Part shown: positions 42,201 through 64,000 of the stretch, in pieces
Numbering within the stretch: the stretch's first letter is position 1
Layout of the letters: every line of letters starts with the position of its first letter
NCBI RefSeq assembly: GCF_040802235.1
Contig: NC_133166.1
Coordinates: 116,574,991 to 116,638,990 of the forward strand
Reading direction: 5' to 3'
Length of the DNA: 64,000 bases
DNA from: Manis javanica
Lineage: Eukaryota; Chordata; Mammalia; Pholidota; Manidae
Translations under genes and position numbers: made by a program
The notes under the pieces: model-generated
The model's input: the letters and a program-made list of their open reading frames with translations, nothing else
Told to the model about the DNA's origin: nothing
The model's database searches: none

Positions 42201-45200
42201 GACAGCTCATGCCGGTCAGCGCTGGTGCGCATCACCGCGTCTGGTGAAACGGCCATGGAGAACGGGGGTGTTTACCTGTGGCGTGCATTCTGTGGGCGTT
42301 GGCCTTTGGTGAAGGCCATCCTGTGGCCAGTGAAACAGCCACTCTGGTCTCCCAGGTATGAAGGACGCAGGTCCTGGAGGATCCAAGGGGAGCCCTGAGG
42401 GTGGTGCTCCGGCCACCAGGGAACCAGCTGCCCGTGTTGTGTTGCTCAGAGGTTCTGAGACTCTGCCGTGGGCTGAACAGTGGCCCTGGATACTGACACC
42501 ATCTTGAGGCCTGAAGTCAGGGTGCCCTCTGTCCTGAGTAGTGAGAACTGATCCTTTATCCTTTACCACTGGGTTGCATTTCCACCCTGGTTACCCAAAG
42601 TGCTCATGGGCCAGACTGGAACATGCTGGAAGTGCAGCTTCTCAGGCCCTGCCCTGCCCTACTGAAGCGGAATCTGCTTTAGAATACCAATTCCCGGGGA
42701 TCTGTAGGCACAGCACAGTTGTAGACACCTGCTCTGGAGGGGACAGGGCTGCACATTTTTCAAAATTTCTCCCTTCTGGAATCTTCCTGTGAGTGGAGCT
42801 GGTTCTGAGAAGGAAACACATGAGGAAACCCACATATGCTGCTCTTGGCCCCCTTTTCTAGTGGAGCCTCTGCTCTGGCAGCCAGGAAAGGCACTCTCCA
42901 CCCTGTCCCCCAACCCTTACTGCCTCCCCGCACCGCTCAGCTGCTGCCTCCTGTGCCCCAGCCCAGCTCTCCCAGCACAAAGGGCAGGCGAGTCTGGCTG
43001 GCTCTCCTGCAGAGGTGGCGTGTACGCGCCGGGCCCTTGGGCACTTTGAGTCACCAGGCCTGGAAAACCCCATGCTCTCCAATCTTGTCCAGCACCTGCT
43101 GCCTCCAGACCGCTTCCTTTTCCTGGAGTGAGTCCTGCTCTCTGCCCTGCTTGCGCTGGCCCGTGATAGGCGGAGTGGTGACTGCCGCTCCACAGGCCTG
43201 CTTCCCTCAGGCAGTTCTCAGCCAGGTGCCTGGCCCAGCCCAGCCTGGGGCAGACGGGGCCAGGCCCGGAGGATCTGGTGGGGCACAGCTGGCAGTCTAG
43301 GGGAGGGGGAATGCCTGGCTGCCTGCAGCCCTGCATGGGTGGGCATTGTTTGGCCAGGCAGAGGGATTAGAGAGCTGGTGCCCTCGAGAGCTGCCAGGGT
43401 CGCCAGCCCGCTGTGAGATGAAGGGTGTGCTGCCTTCAGCTAGCCAGTGTCTAGGCAAGGTATTGAATTCAAAGTTCAGAACATCTGGGAAAACCCTTAT
43501 GGGATTCTTCTAATCCTTAGTCATCCCGAGGCTATCATGAGAAGGCGGAGCGTAGCTCAGGCCCTGCTGGAGTTCTGTGGCGGTGACATCAGCATCCACA
43601 AACTTGTGTAGGCAGGGTGGTGGGGCTCCACCTGGCTGTGTAGTAACCTGCTCCGGGTCTCTGCTGCGTGGAAGGGCAGCGGGGAGAGGGGGTGGGCCTG
43701 GAGAAGCAAAGAAAGTGGGCTTGCGGCTGCTTGGGGCAGTTCCTTGTTATAATCCCCACTGTCTGGGGCAGACACAGTGTCCAGGAAGCACCTGACTTTG
43801 CCCTTCCTGTGTCTTCACAGGTCCACGCCTACATCATCAGCTCCCTCAAGAAGGAGATGCCCAACGTCTTTGGGAAAGAGAGCAAAAAGAAAGAGCTGGT
43901 GAACAACCTGGGAGAGATCTACCAGAAGATCGAGCGGGAGCATCAGATCTCACCCGGTGACTTCCCAAGCCTCCGGAAGATGCAGGTAGAGCTGCCTTGG
44001 GCCCTAGGCGGGCGGGTGGTGACCTGGGGGTAGGAAGGCCCGGGCAGTGGGGCAGTGGCTCCGCGGGGAGCCCTGGCCCTTGGGATGGGGCCTCCCCAGT
44101 GGAAGCAGCTGTGTTAAGCCCCAGGACCCCACCCGAGTAGGAGAATTTGGCTCAGGCGTGACACTGTGGACAGGAATGTGGTGACTCACCATGAGCCCCA
44201 GGAAGAGGACGGGCTGCGTCAGGCCCTCTAGCGTCAGCCCAGTTCATCCTCGCCACAGCCCTGCCGGGAAGGTGCTGTTGTCCACTCCAGTTTACAGATT
44301 GGGGAGCCGAGGCCCAAAGGGGTTAACTGAGTTGCCCAAGCTGTTAAGTGGTTGGGGCCGAATATGGAACCAGCTCTTTCTGCTTGGAAACTGTCACATC
44401 ACCCACTGTGCCTGGAGTCTGAAGGCCCGACTCTGTCCTCCCTCCCCACCCCCTGCAGGAGCTCCTGCAGACCCAGGACTTCAGCAAGTTCCAGGCCTTG
44501 AAGCCCAAGCTGCTGGACACGGTGGACGATATGCTGGCCAACGACATCGCCCGGTTGATGGTGATGGTGCGCCAGGAGGAGTCCCTGATGCCCTCCCAGG
44601 CTGTGAAAGGTGGCGCCTTCGAAGGCACCATGAATGGGCCCTTTGGGCACGGCTATGGCGAGGGGGCTGGGGAGGGCATCGACGATGTCGAGTGGGTGGT
44701 GGGCAAGGACAAGCCCACCTACGATGAGATCTTCTACACGCTGTCGCCTGTCAATGGCAAGATAACAGGTGCCAACGCCAAGAAGGAGATGGTGAAGTCC
44801 AAGCTGCCCAACACGGTGCTGGGGAAGATCTGGAAGCTGGCCGACGTGGATAAGGATGGGCTGCTGGATGACGAGGAGTTTGCCCTGGCCAACCACCTCA
44901 TCAAAGTCAAGCTGGAGGGCCATGAGCTGCCCGCAGACCTACCCCCGCACCTAATCCCGCCCTCCAAGCGGAGGCACCAGTGACTGGCCAGGCCAGGCAG
45001 AGACTGGGGAGGGGAAGGGTCGCCAGTTCTTGAGACCCATGAAGACTGAGCAGATGCTTCCTCAGCTCTTGAAAAGGAAAACCACCATCTTTCTCATAAG
45101 GTGGGAGGCGGGTGTTACTCGTATGTGAATGATGAAATTTTGTGCACAAGAAGTATGGATATTTTTAATATATAACATTCGAGGCAGCTTTCTTTCTTGC

Positions 45201-46515
45201 CTCTTTGTCTGACAGCCCCACGCACAGCCCCTGTCTTTGCCTCTGGCTCCGCTGCCCAGCACAGGAAGGCTCTGGTACCACAGGAAACCGCCTGCTCTGC
45301 TGCCCCAGCTCGCCTCCTGGCCGCCACTGCATTTGGACAGGACTGCTTGGGGTCCCCTGCTGGTTTCTAGGCTGGGTGTGGCTTTAGCCGGCCTCCCCCC
45401 TAGCTCTGCCGCCTCCCCCACGCTAGCCAGCAGAGTTGGTTCTGTGCCTTCCTCCTTCCCCTCCCTGGCAGCCCCCTGTGTGTGCGCCTGCTCTTTCTCT
45501 CATATCCCTCCTGGCTTGGCAGTCAAGCTAGGCCCAAGTACCTTTTTTTGCAGGAGTCTAGGGGACGGGTGGGTGTGAAAATATCTTCCAGAAATGTATA
45601 TAAGCCAGTTTTTGTTCTGTAAAGTGATAGCTTTCATACTTGACTGAATTTTCCAGTAACTTTTCAACAACTTGTTCAGAAGCTGTGATTTTTGTCTCCT
45701 TCCAGGGGGCGTTTCCACCCAGGAGCACTTCAGTGTGGGGTACATGTAGAGTATACCCCAACAGGCCCCCCAGGGCTTATGTTTCCTCCTCACGCTCTCG
45801 CTCTCCTGGAACATGCTAGTGTATCCTCCTCCCCAGCCTTGGGAGGGTGGGGGGTCCTCCTGAACCTGAATGGCTGGTGCTTCAGCCTGGGCCTAGTGTC
45901 CAGAAAGCAGAGACCAGGGATGACCCGCACCTTCCCTCCTCACCCTTCTTCATTTCCAATGGAAGCCGTCTCCTACTCTGTTGAGCAGGGGAAGGTGACA
46001 TGACGTGGATGCCATTAGAACAACCTCCCTCCAGGCTGAGCAGTGAGAAACCTGGGGTGGCAGTGGCCAGTGCGGGCTGCCCCATCTGTTATGCCTTGGC
46101 CAGGCTGTCCCAGCACAGCCTCGTGCCTGGACACCCTTGCTAGCCTCTTGCTGGCCAGTGGTCAGCCGACGGCCTGGAGCAGCATCGCCATGTTACTGTG
46201 GCAGGGGGAGTGGGCTTCCAATCAGGCGCTCCCATGGGGGTCTCAGGGACTCCTCCACTCTGACCTCTCCCACTCCCGTTCCCCTCCCAGTGCTGCCCTC
46301 TGGGCCTCCCCTGGGCCCAGGTCACTGGGAACTGGCCTTGTTACCTCCGGCTGGCCTCAGCCCGCCACTCCACACAGTGTTAGGTGAGGGTGGAGGCAGC
46401 ATCCTCGTCGGGGATTCACTGAGGTGCAGTGACTTCTCTACACTCACCAGTAGGAAGAAAAAGCAACTGAAGACAAGACTTTTTCTTGAATTAAAAAAGT
46501 ATAATTGTGCTGAAG
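26545..46515 (+). CDS. EHD1: EHD1, EH-domain-containing protein 1, complete gene
   Basis: EHD1 is a dynamin-like ATPase that tubulates and cuts membranes of recycling endosomes and helps ciliogenesis. Coding exons: 26692-27095, 30598-30695, 40893-41305, 43821-43985 and 44459-44983, total 534 codons, equal to the human protein. Visible motifs: P-loop GQYSTGKT at residues 65-72, DTPG at 153-156, NKAD at 219-222, and a C-terminal EH domain with NPF-pocket Trp485 and EF-hand loop [12 protein letters not shown]. The NGPFGHG linker precedes the EH domain. The start ATG at 26692 has A at -3 and is the first ATG after the TATA box. Intron 2 (30696-40892) is 10.2 kb. No defect seen. Human also has an isoform from another first exon, which I could not identify here. 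Confidence 0.98.
27096..30597 (+). other. EHD1: EHD1 intron 1
   Basis: 3.5 kb. It holds a three-copy 15-bp tandem repeat at 28777-28821 and otherwise no repeat family I can name with confidence. No ORF chain or RNA gene seen. Confidence 0.7.
28777..28821. repeat. Three imperfect copies of a 15-bp unit
   Basis: TTATTACAAGTTAAC (28777-28791), TTATTACAGGCTGAC (28792-28806) and TTACTACAAGTTAAT (28807-28821). A preceding GCTGA matches the end of copy two. Confidence 0.75.
34520..34645 (+). repeat. MIR SINE 3' remnant
   Basis: CAGTAAAACAGGACTAGCAGTACTAGCCTC followed by TTAAGCTCTTGCCCTGGTGTCTGG and ATTTCAACAAATGTCAG follows the MIR 3' order. Confidence 0.65.
35130..35335 (-). repeat. MIR SINE (reverse)
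   Basis: GCGTGCCAGGCGCTCACTTG, CAGCAGCTCTGTGAGGTGG, TTACAGATGAAGGAACCGAGG and GGGTCACACAGCTGGC are the reverse MIR blocks in order. Confidence 0.8.
35360..36020 (-). repeat. L1 3' region (reverse), two blocks
   Basis: TTTAACTAAGGTATCATTGATACG, GTTTCACATGAGCGACATTG, TACATTCACCCGTATTATCAAG and CATTGCAGTCGCTGTCCATCAG form a relatively well-preserved L1 3' UTR. The upstream block (35360-35630) resembles L1 as well but is more decayed. Confidence 0.6.
36610..36960 (-). repeat. L1 3' region (reverse)
   Basis: GTACAGCTCAGTGGTATTAAG, ACATTCATATTGTTGTGCAAGC, CATCCATCTCCAGAAGTC and CCTCATATAAGTGAAATCATAAC match the common reverse L1M 3' UTR text. Confidence 0.75.
38806..38960 (-). repeat. MIR SINE (reverse)
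   Basis: CACTTCATTTAATCCTCCCTGCGG, then CTTTACACATGAAGAAAGCATGACTCAGAAG and GTCAGTGGCTGGAGCCAGG. A further MIR-like piece lies at about 39520-39620. Confidence 0.65.
40255..40455 (+). repeat. hAT-Charlie-type MER element
   Basis: TTTTCAGGCCTTATGGTCTC, GCTATTGTAGACAAAAGCAGCCATAGACCGTACAG, GGCTGTATTTCAAATAAAACTTTATTTATAAAA and GGCCAGATTTCACCCTCG match a very common non-autonomous mammalian DNA transposon (MER3 group by my recollection). The AATAAA in it is part of the element, not a gene end. Confidence 0.65.
41464..41570 (-). repeat. L1 3' end with poly(T) lead (reverse)
   Basis: A 20-nt T run (41474-41491 with one C before it) is followed by AACTTAAAAAAATTTATTACTA and AGTAAAGTTGATACACAG, the reverse of an L1 3' end and its poly(A) tail. 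The intact tail makes it one of the younger insertions here. Confidence 0.6.
41650..41900 (-). repeat. L2 LINE fragment (reverse)
   Basis: GGGCTGGGTGCTGGGGACACAG, CCCACCCTTCTAGCACTCG, AAGCAGACACACAAAGAGAATATAG and CTTGGGAGGGAGCTGACGC follow reverse L2 order. Confidence 0.55.
42625..42745 (+). repeat. MER5A-like hAT-Charlie fragment
   Basis: GCTGGAAGTGCAGCTTCTCAGG, CCTACTGAAGCGGAATCTGC and GGGATCTGTAGGCACAGCACAG resemble MER5A ('...cccagagtttctgattcag...gagaatctgc'). Confidence 0.5.
44236..44378 (-). repeat. MIR SINE (reverse) in EHD1 intron 4
   Basis: TCATCCTCGCCACAGCCCTGC, CCAGTTTACAGATTGGGGAGC, CGAGGCCCAAAGGGGTTAACTGAG and TTGCCCAAGCTGTTAAGTGG are reverse MIR blocks. Confidence 0.75.
44984..46515 (+). 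other. EHD1: EHD1 3' untranslated region
   Basis: About 1.5 kb with no intron and no repeat insertion I can name. It runs to ATTAAA at 46490-46495; the end at about 46515 is inferred. An AT-rich block TTTTTAATATATAAC sits at 45161-45175. Confidence 0.75.
46490..46495 (+). terminator. EHD1: EHD1 polyadenylation signal ATTAAA
   Basis: The commonest variant signal, in TTGAATTAAAAAAGTATAATTGTG, 1.5 kb after the stop, at a distance that fits the long EHD1 3' UTR. No AATAAA was found between stop and here. Confidence 0.65.
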
Positions 46516-49500
46516 CTGGCTTCCGGTGCTTAGTTATCTCTTCTGGGGGCTTGCTGGACGCTGGCAGAGCATCGGGCCAAGACGCCGACAGGGACAGATC
46601 GGCAAGCCTGCCATGGTGAGGGAGCAGCTCTGCGGCCTGCCAGCAGGGCTGGCGACCCCTTTGCTTGGGCAAGGTGGGAGCTTAGCAGTAGTTAATTTTG
46701 GGGGAGGGTGGGGTGAAGCGGCTAGGAGCACTTCTGGTCCCCCGCTGGGTCTGGAAGAAATTACCTGCCTCCTGAGGTCCTCACAGCAGCTCCTCCCACC
46801 TGGGTTCTGCCGGACAGGACAGACGGTGGGCACCCACGCAGCTCTCGGGGCTGGGATGGGTTAAGTGCAGGAGGCTTCACTGGGCTCCGTGCTAGCCCCC
46901 GGGTCATTTAGAGGCAGTGAGGCTGGTACTCTAAAGACAGACCAAGCAGATAAACCAGCTACAAAAACACAATTAGGAGGGGTGGGACCTGCAGATGTCA
47001 CAGATAGGGGACTGTACCAGCAGAGGGAAGGGTGACAAATTGAGAGCTGGCAAGCCATGGAAGCATAAGCCTTGAGGCGGGTCGGGGGAGACTGCTCAGG
47101 GCGCACTTGTAGCAAAAGGCAGGTTGCAAACAGATGCCAATGGGCTATGAGGGCCAGGTTGTGTGTGGTGGCCTGTGTGGCAGGCATCCAGTCTCATGGC
47201 CGGTTTCTGAGGTAGCGGCAGCTCACTGGGCCCCCCTCAGGGTTGGTCTGGTGCTGGGTTCGGAGCATGTGCGTGTGGGAGGAGATTCAAACCCGGGTCT
47301 GCTCACCTCCACAGCCTGAGCCCCACCTTTGTAGGTGTCGAAAGTATACTTCAAAATAAAAAAGCGTACAACTCACTGCACCCCCAAAGACCTCAGCTAC
47401 AGGCATGGCTTTAAAAAGCCCACATTGAAGATTAAGTGCTGTCACTGCAGCCCAGGGGCCTGAAGGGTTGGGGTGGCCCCTCAATTTCCGGGTAGAGCAT
47501 TCAAGCTGTTAGAGCACGAGGGGAACAGAACTGCCGGTCTCGGCATGGGCATGAGAAGCCCGTCCAGCTCTGCCCTTCCACTGAGCTGCCCCCAGTACAG
47601 TGTGGGGGCTTCCGGGCACTTTCCACACCTGGTGCTACCTCCCCGGCCCAGGGCTACCCCAGGAAATGACTGCTGCTCTGAGGCTTGAAGGGACTGAGGG
47701 CAGGTGCCTGCCTCCTCCTGCCCGGAGTTTGTACCCCTGGCTCAGGGTCTCCCAGTCTGGGATGGGGGTTCAGGGGGGACCAGTGAGTGTGGACAGAGGT
47801 GTAGCCACCCTCCTGAGGGCCAGCCCCTGCCTCCTTTCCCCCTCCCCAGCTCCCTAGCTGGCCAGGATCCTAGGGGAAATCCCCTCTACAGAGGCTCATC
47901 TGGGGCAAAGGAGCTGTTCCCACCTGCCCTCGGAGCCCCTGGAGTGAGGCCTTTGGGGCCGTCTGCCCTCGTGACGCCTCAGAGCCCAGGTGTACAGTGA
48001 GGTTCCACATGAGAGCTCATCAGAATCAACAGTCCTTCTACACTTCAGTAAACAGAAAAAGAGCCATGAACCAACCCGGTGTCCTGTTCTTATCTCCAGT
48101 GGGCTCTTGGCACTTGCTCAAGACGGTGACAGGTCAACACTCAGCCGCCAGTCCTGCCCCTCACCAGTCCAGGCCCAGGAGGTGGGAAAGCACACAGGGC
48201 AGGTGTCCAATTCAGGTGGCCCAGAGTGGCTGGTCAGGGTTGGGTTAGGACTAGTGCTGGGAGTCAAGCACCCCACCCAATCCCCAGAACAAAGAGGAGG
48301 ACCCACCCTTCCGTGAAGCAGCTCGCAGACTTGGTGGTGCTCATGGGATGGAGGGGTGGTGTCTAAAGGGGGCTCTGAGCCTGGCTTCCTGTACACCCAG
48401 AGGGGCGGATAATTATAAAACCATGTGGGGCTGCAGCGCTGTGGAGCGTGGGAGCCCCTCTGGCGTGTTGGAGCAGCACAGAGAAGGGCTTTGGAAGAAA
48501 AGCCAGATGATGAAATCACCATATGTCCACTGATTTGGGGCTTTGGACTTCTCAAAAGGACACACCCCTGGTGTGCGGGCTGGGCAGGGGAGCAAACGTG
48601 TGACTGCCAAGGACTAGCTTGGGAAGTGGGGACCTTCAACCCTGCCGTCACTTGTCAGCCCCTTCCCCAAAGCCACCCCGATAGACACCTTTAAAAACCA
48701 GGTTCCTGAGTAGCAATGCAGCTTTACAGGAGCTCCCTACCCCTCTAACCACATACCCTTCCTAGAGAGACATGCTCCGGCAACCGCTGGTGTCCATTCC
48801 GTATACCGTTTATTAGGAACCTTGCTCTTGAGCTGGAGCAGTTCTCAGTTGTACACAGAAATAGCCACCCAGGAAGTGATTTTCTCAAGGCTACACTCTT
48901 GGTCAATGGCAGGCAGGCCTTATGACCTCATAGCCAGGCTCGTTTCCTGGCTGCCTAGGGCAGGAGAGGGTCGTTGCCCTTTTGGTGGCCAAGGGCAGAG
49001 GTGGCTGCCATCCCAGACAGCCCTCAGGAGCACCTGCTGAGAGCCAGCTTCCTCAGGCAGAGGCTCATCCTCGGCCACCAGGGCTGAATCTCAACCTCGG
49101 GCAAAAGGAGCCATAGACCAGGCCCCAGAGGCCTGAGATGTGGCTGTGGAGGTGACAGACCCCAGAGCCTGCCTTGGGTCTGGGCTCTTCTCCGACCTGG
49201 AGGGCTATACTCTGGGGGTCAGAAAACCTGGGTTCCCTGCCACTGGCTTGCACTGGGCTCTCGCCTTCCCCCTCTCCTTGAGGTTCCCTCAATCTGAACC
49301 ATCCTCTGTGCTAGGCCTGGGTTGCTGAAATGACAGTTTCCTTTTCTCACCATCTGAGGCCCTTCACAGAATCCTAAATCAAATCCACTGCAGGCTGGTC
49401 TTTCCCTGTCCGCTGTCCCCAGCTTCAGCACAACACACTGCCAGGCACTGGCTTAGGCCTAGAAACTGGGAAAGGAGTTCAGGGCTGTCGGTACCACCCA

Positions 49501-50111
49501 CCTCCCACCTCCCCAGCCTCAAGGTATTAAGCTGCTAACCGGGTGGGGGGATAATAACTCTTTCCGGTTGCAAAGATAGCGTCTGCAGTCATTTTGAAAT
49601 GCTAAGAAGCCCTGCTGGAATGCAAGTTGCTATCACCGTGATCTGTCTCCAAGAGTTAGTGCCAGCACCTCAATACCAAAGGCTGAGAATGGGGAGAAGT
49701 CATGGGGGGCCAGTGCCCTGCACCTGGGGGGGCATCCGGAAAGCAGTGACTGGGGTGTGGGTGAAGAGGAAGTGGGAAGAGGGGGTGGTGGAGGTCTCCT
49801 GCTCAGACTCACTCATCCTCTGAGCGTACACCGAGCTGGGCCAGGGTCCCTGCCACATGCAGGGCTCCCTGGGGCAAAGCCTCTGTGGCCCTGGCAGTAT
49901 GGCTTACACAGGATCTGTGAAAAGAGCTGCTGGGGCAAAGCAGGGCCCATTTCGGATGGCAGGGCTGTAGGCCTGGTTGCTGGCTGGGGCTGCAGCAGGT
50001 GTTCAGGCACAGTCTTAAAGGCTTTCTGACCTTGGTACTGCAAAGGAGTGGGCAGAAAACCGGACCCCCTTTTAGAGACAAGGAAACTGAGGCTTGGAAC
50101 AAGGATGTGAC

Positions 50112-50163
<52 letters not shown>

Positions 50164-51400
50164 ACTAAACAGAATTAAGTACCAAATGGGTGGGGAGTGC
50201 CAAGTGCCAGTCCCAGCTCTGCCCCACGCAGACCTCAGTACGACAGTTTTTGCCCTCTGGGATTCAGTTTCTCCTCTGGAACTGGAATATGTGGGGATGG
50301 ACTTGTTAAACTGACCGAGGTCACACAAGGAGTGAGCCAGCACCTGGAGGCTTTCCCAGTTGGCCTGAGACTACCCCCCTGGGGGCTGTGGTGGGGTGGG
50401 GCTGGGGGTCAGCGTGCCTAAGAGGGGTAATGAGAAATGGCCCATCTTCCCACCCAGGACCCTTTCCCTACCCTCTACTACTCCAGGAGATGGTAACTTG
50501 GTCCCACCCTGAGCATCTGGCCCTCCTCTGCTCTCTGGCACCTCCCTGTGGCCTTCAAGGGCAGGAACCCTTTTCCAGGGCCCCACCCCTGCTCCACCTC
50601 CACACAGAGGGCCTAGAGTGCTTCAGGTGAGAGCCTGGAGGGGTTCAATCGCACCACCTGAACTCCCGCCCTCCACCCCTTTCAGGACACAGAGGCAGTG
50701 ATGTCATCCCCAGTCTTGGGTTTGAATCCTGTCACCTCTTCCCCCACCTGGACGACTTCAGTGAGACAGCCTGACTCTGTTTCCCTTTGTCACAGATGGC
50801 AGGCGCTATGAGGCCAAAGGGCAGGTCTCTGGGGACATCAACGGGAGACCTGTTGGGAAGCTCGTAGGTGCTACCAACGAGGCTCAGCGGAGCTCCACAT
50901 TCAGAGACCACCTCCTCCCTCAGAGCTGGCAACTTGGCCCTGTCTAGAATCAAGGGGGTGCCTGTATGAGAGGGAAGCCAAATCCCCAAAGAGATCTCTT
51001 AATGGAAGAATTTGTTGTCTGAAGCCACTAAAAGCCCTGCCCTTTGATCCCGCCTCTGGGACAGAGGCAGTTGCATGGCATCTGACCTGGCCCAAGAAGT
51101 CAGGAATACCACTGGACAGATTCAGTCCCTCCCCTCTGCCACCTCCTTCAGCCCAGCTCTGACTCTCCTTGGCCCTCACATTTAGGTCAGCTACCAGCGC
51201 AGCCCCACTCCAGAATCTAGCTGTAAGGCCTCCTCCTCCTCAGCCCCTCCTCACTCACGCCTTCCTACGCCTCAATGTGCCCATCTGCCAAATGGGTGTA
51301 ACCATCTCTGTCACCTGCCTGACTCCCAGATCCTCTGTAATAATGCAAATGCAATGAAATCAGAAACTACCTAGTTTTTCGTACGGGGGTGCCAAGCGCG
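46516..51400 (+). other. Spacer between EHD1 and CDC42BPG
   Basis: 4.9 kb with no supported gene. MIR remnants lie at about 50070-50110, 50210-50345, 50690-50815 and 51260-51350 (cores such as AAGGAAACTGAGGCTTGG and CATCTGCCAAATGGGTGTAA). The part 46900-49900 holds nothing I can name. Confidence 0.65.
50115..50161. repeat. (AT)23 microsatellite
   Basis: 47 nt of uninterrupted AT dinucleotide repeat between two MIR-like segments. Likely length-polymorphic and prone to cruciform extrusion. Confidence 0.97.
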
Positions 51401-51950
51401 CCGGCATTCCGGGGAGGGAGCGGACTACAACTCCCGTCCGGCTCCGGGGCCGCGGGCATCCCCAAGCCCCTCTCCCTGAGCTGAGAGACAAGTGGCTGCT
51501 GTCCCTGGGGACGGAGGAAGTTGCAGTGCCCCGGGAATTCCCCACCTAGGTTAGGGTAGAGTTGGATCTGGGGCCGTGCGGACACGTAGGCTGTCTGCCT
51601 GTCTCCCTCCGGACACCCCTTGCCCCTCCCAGGTTACTCTTTGGAGTTCGCACCCCCAACTTCCTGGCCGAAGGTTGGCCCCGCCCCCCGAGCCTCCGCC
51701 CCTCCACCCTCACCTCCAGTCGCGTCCCCCATTGGCCAGCGCTCACCTGTCCGTCCGTCGGGGGCGGGGCGGAGGGCGGGTCGCAGCGCGCAGGTGAGGG
51801 CGCGCAGTCTGCCGCGGAGGAAGGTGACAGCGGGGCGGGCGGGAGGGTGGGGGGAGGACGCGCGGACGACCCGCGGAGCAACAGACAGACTGACGGGCGG
51901 GCATGCCGGAGGCCCGGCTATAGCCCGGGCGCGGGGCTCCGGCCGCGGCC
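51400..51950 (+). promoter_or_regulatory. CDC42BPG: CDC42BPG CpG-rich promoter and 5' UTR
   Basis: CpG-dense sequence with GC boxes (GGGGGCGGGGCGG at 51759-51771, GGGCGGGCG at 51834-51842), an inverted CCAAT (ATTGG at 51731-51735) and no TATA box. ACTACAACTCCCG at 51424-51436 matches half of the ZNF143/SBS promoter motif. The start of transcription is not visible, but a TATA-less GC promoter predicts scattered starts between about 51780 and 51900. Confidence 0.65.
51903..51923 (+). CDS. Short upstream ORF in the CDC42BPG leader
   Basis: ATG CCG GAG GCC CGG CTA TAG encodes six residues and stops 27 nt before the main start at 51951. The uATG has G at -3 but C at +4, a medium context; the main ATG has G at -3 and G at +4, a strong context. 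If the leader begins upstream of 51903, this uORF could reduce or gate translation. Whether it is translated is unknown. Confidence 0.4.
   Translation: MPEARL

Positions 51951-64000
<12,050 letters not shown>

Larger units (their letters stand above)
41306..43820 (+). other. EHD1: EHD1 intron 3
   Basis: 2.5 kb with a poly(T)-led L1 3' end, an L2 piece and a MER5A-like piece. The rest (42750-43820) is GC-rich without nameable elements. Confidence 0.65.

Overview
This is nuclear genomic DNA from a placental mammal. The genes are split by GT-AG introns, the introns and spacers carry decayed MIR, L2, L1, MaLR and hAT-Charlie elements, and two CpG-rich promoters are present. I see no Alu, B1/B2 or obvious carnivore or ruminant SINE, so primates, rodents, dogs/cats and ruminants are not favoured; the species cannot be named from sequence alone. 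Gene content and order match (from memory) human 11q13.1 read in reverse: ATG2A, miR-194-2/miR-192, EHD1, CDC42BPG. All four transcription units lie on the + strand.

Layout. 1-14.8 kb: the last 33 coding exons of ATG2A, a lipid-transfer autophagy protein. The reading frame stays open through every junction I placed and gives 1543 codons plus stop, about residues 396-1938 of the human-length protein. 15.9-18.0 kb: an HNF1-type site, a probable first exon with splice donor, and the two microRNA hairpins pre-mir-194-2 and pre-mir-192 with both mature arms intact. 18-26 kb: spacer of old repeats. 26.5-46.5 kb: EHD1, complete, five coding exons, 534 codons, from a TATA/CCAAT/GC-box CpG-island promoter. 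46.5-51.6 kb: spacer with MIR remnants and an (AT)n tract. 51.9 kb to the right edge: CDC42BPG (MRCK gamma), the first 28 coding exons, 1102 codons, ending before the CNH domain.

Working relationships. ATG2A (phagophore lipid supply), EHD1 (membrane-remodelling ATPase of recycling endosomes) and CDC42BPG (Cdc42-controlled actomyosin kinase) all act at membranes or cytoskeleton, but nothing here shows joint regulation; they look like ordinary conserved neighbours. The miRNA pair appears to have its own epithelial/hepatic-type promoter.

No prokaryotic-style system, CRISPR array or defence island is present. The least-explained structure is in very short introns: several (CDC42BPG 54710-54789, ATG2A 3561-3639, 5474-5561 and the 3' end of 11011-11190) contain long self-complementary stems of mirtron type. 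Other points are a six-codon upstream ORF before CDC42BPG, a ZNF143-like ACTACAACTCCC element at its promoter with related copies in its introns, a recursive-splice-like acceptor in ATG2A, and a Tyr-to-His difference in the ATG2A WIPI-binding motif.
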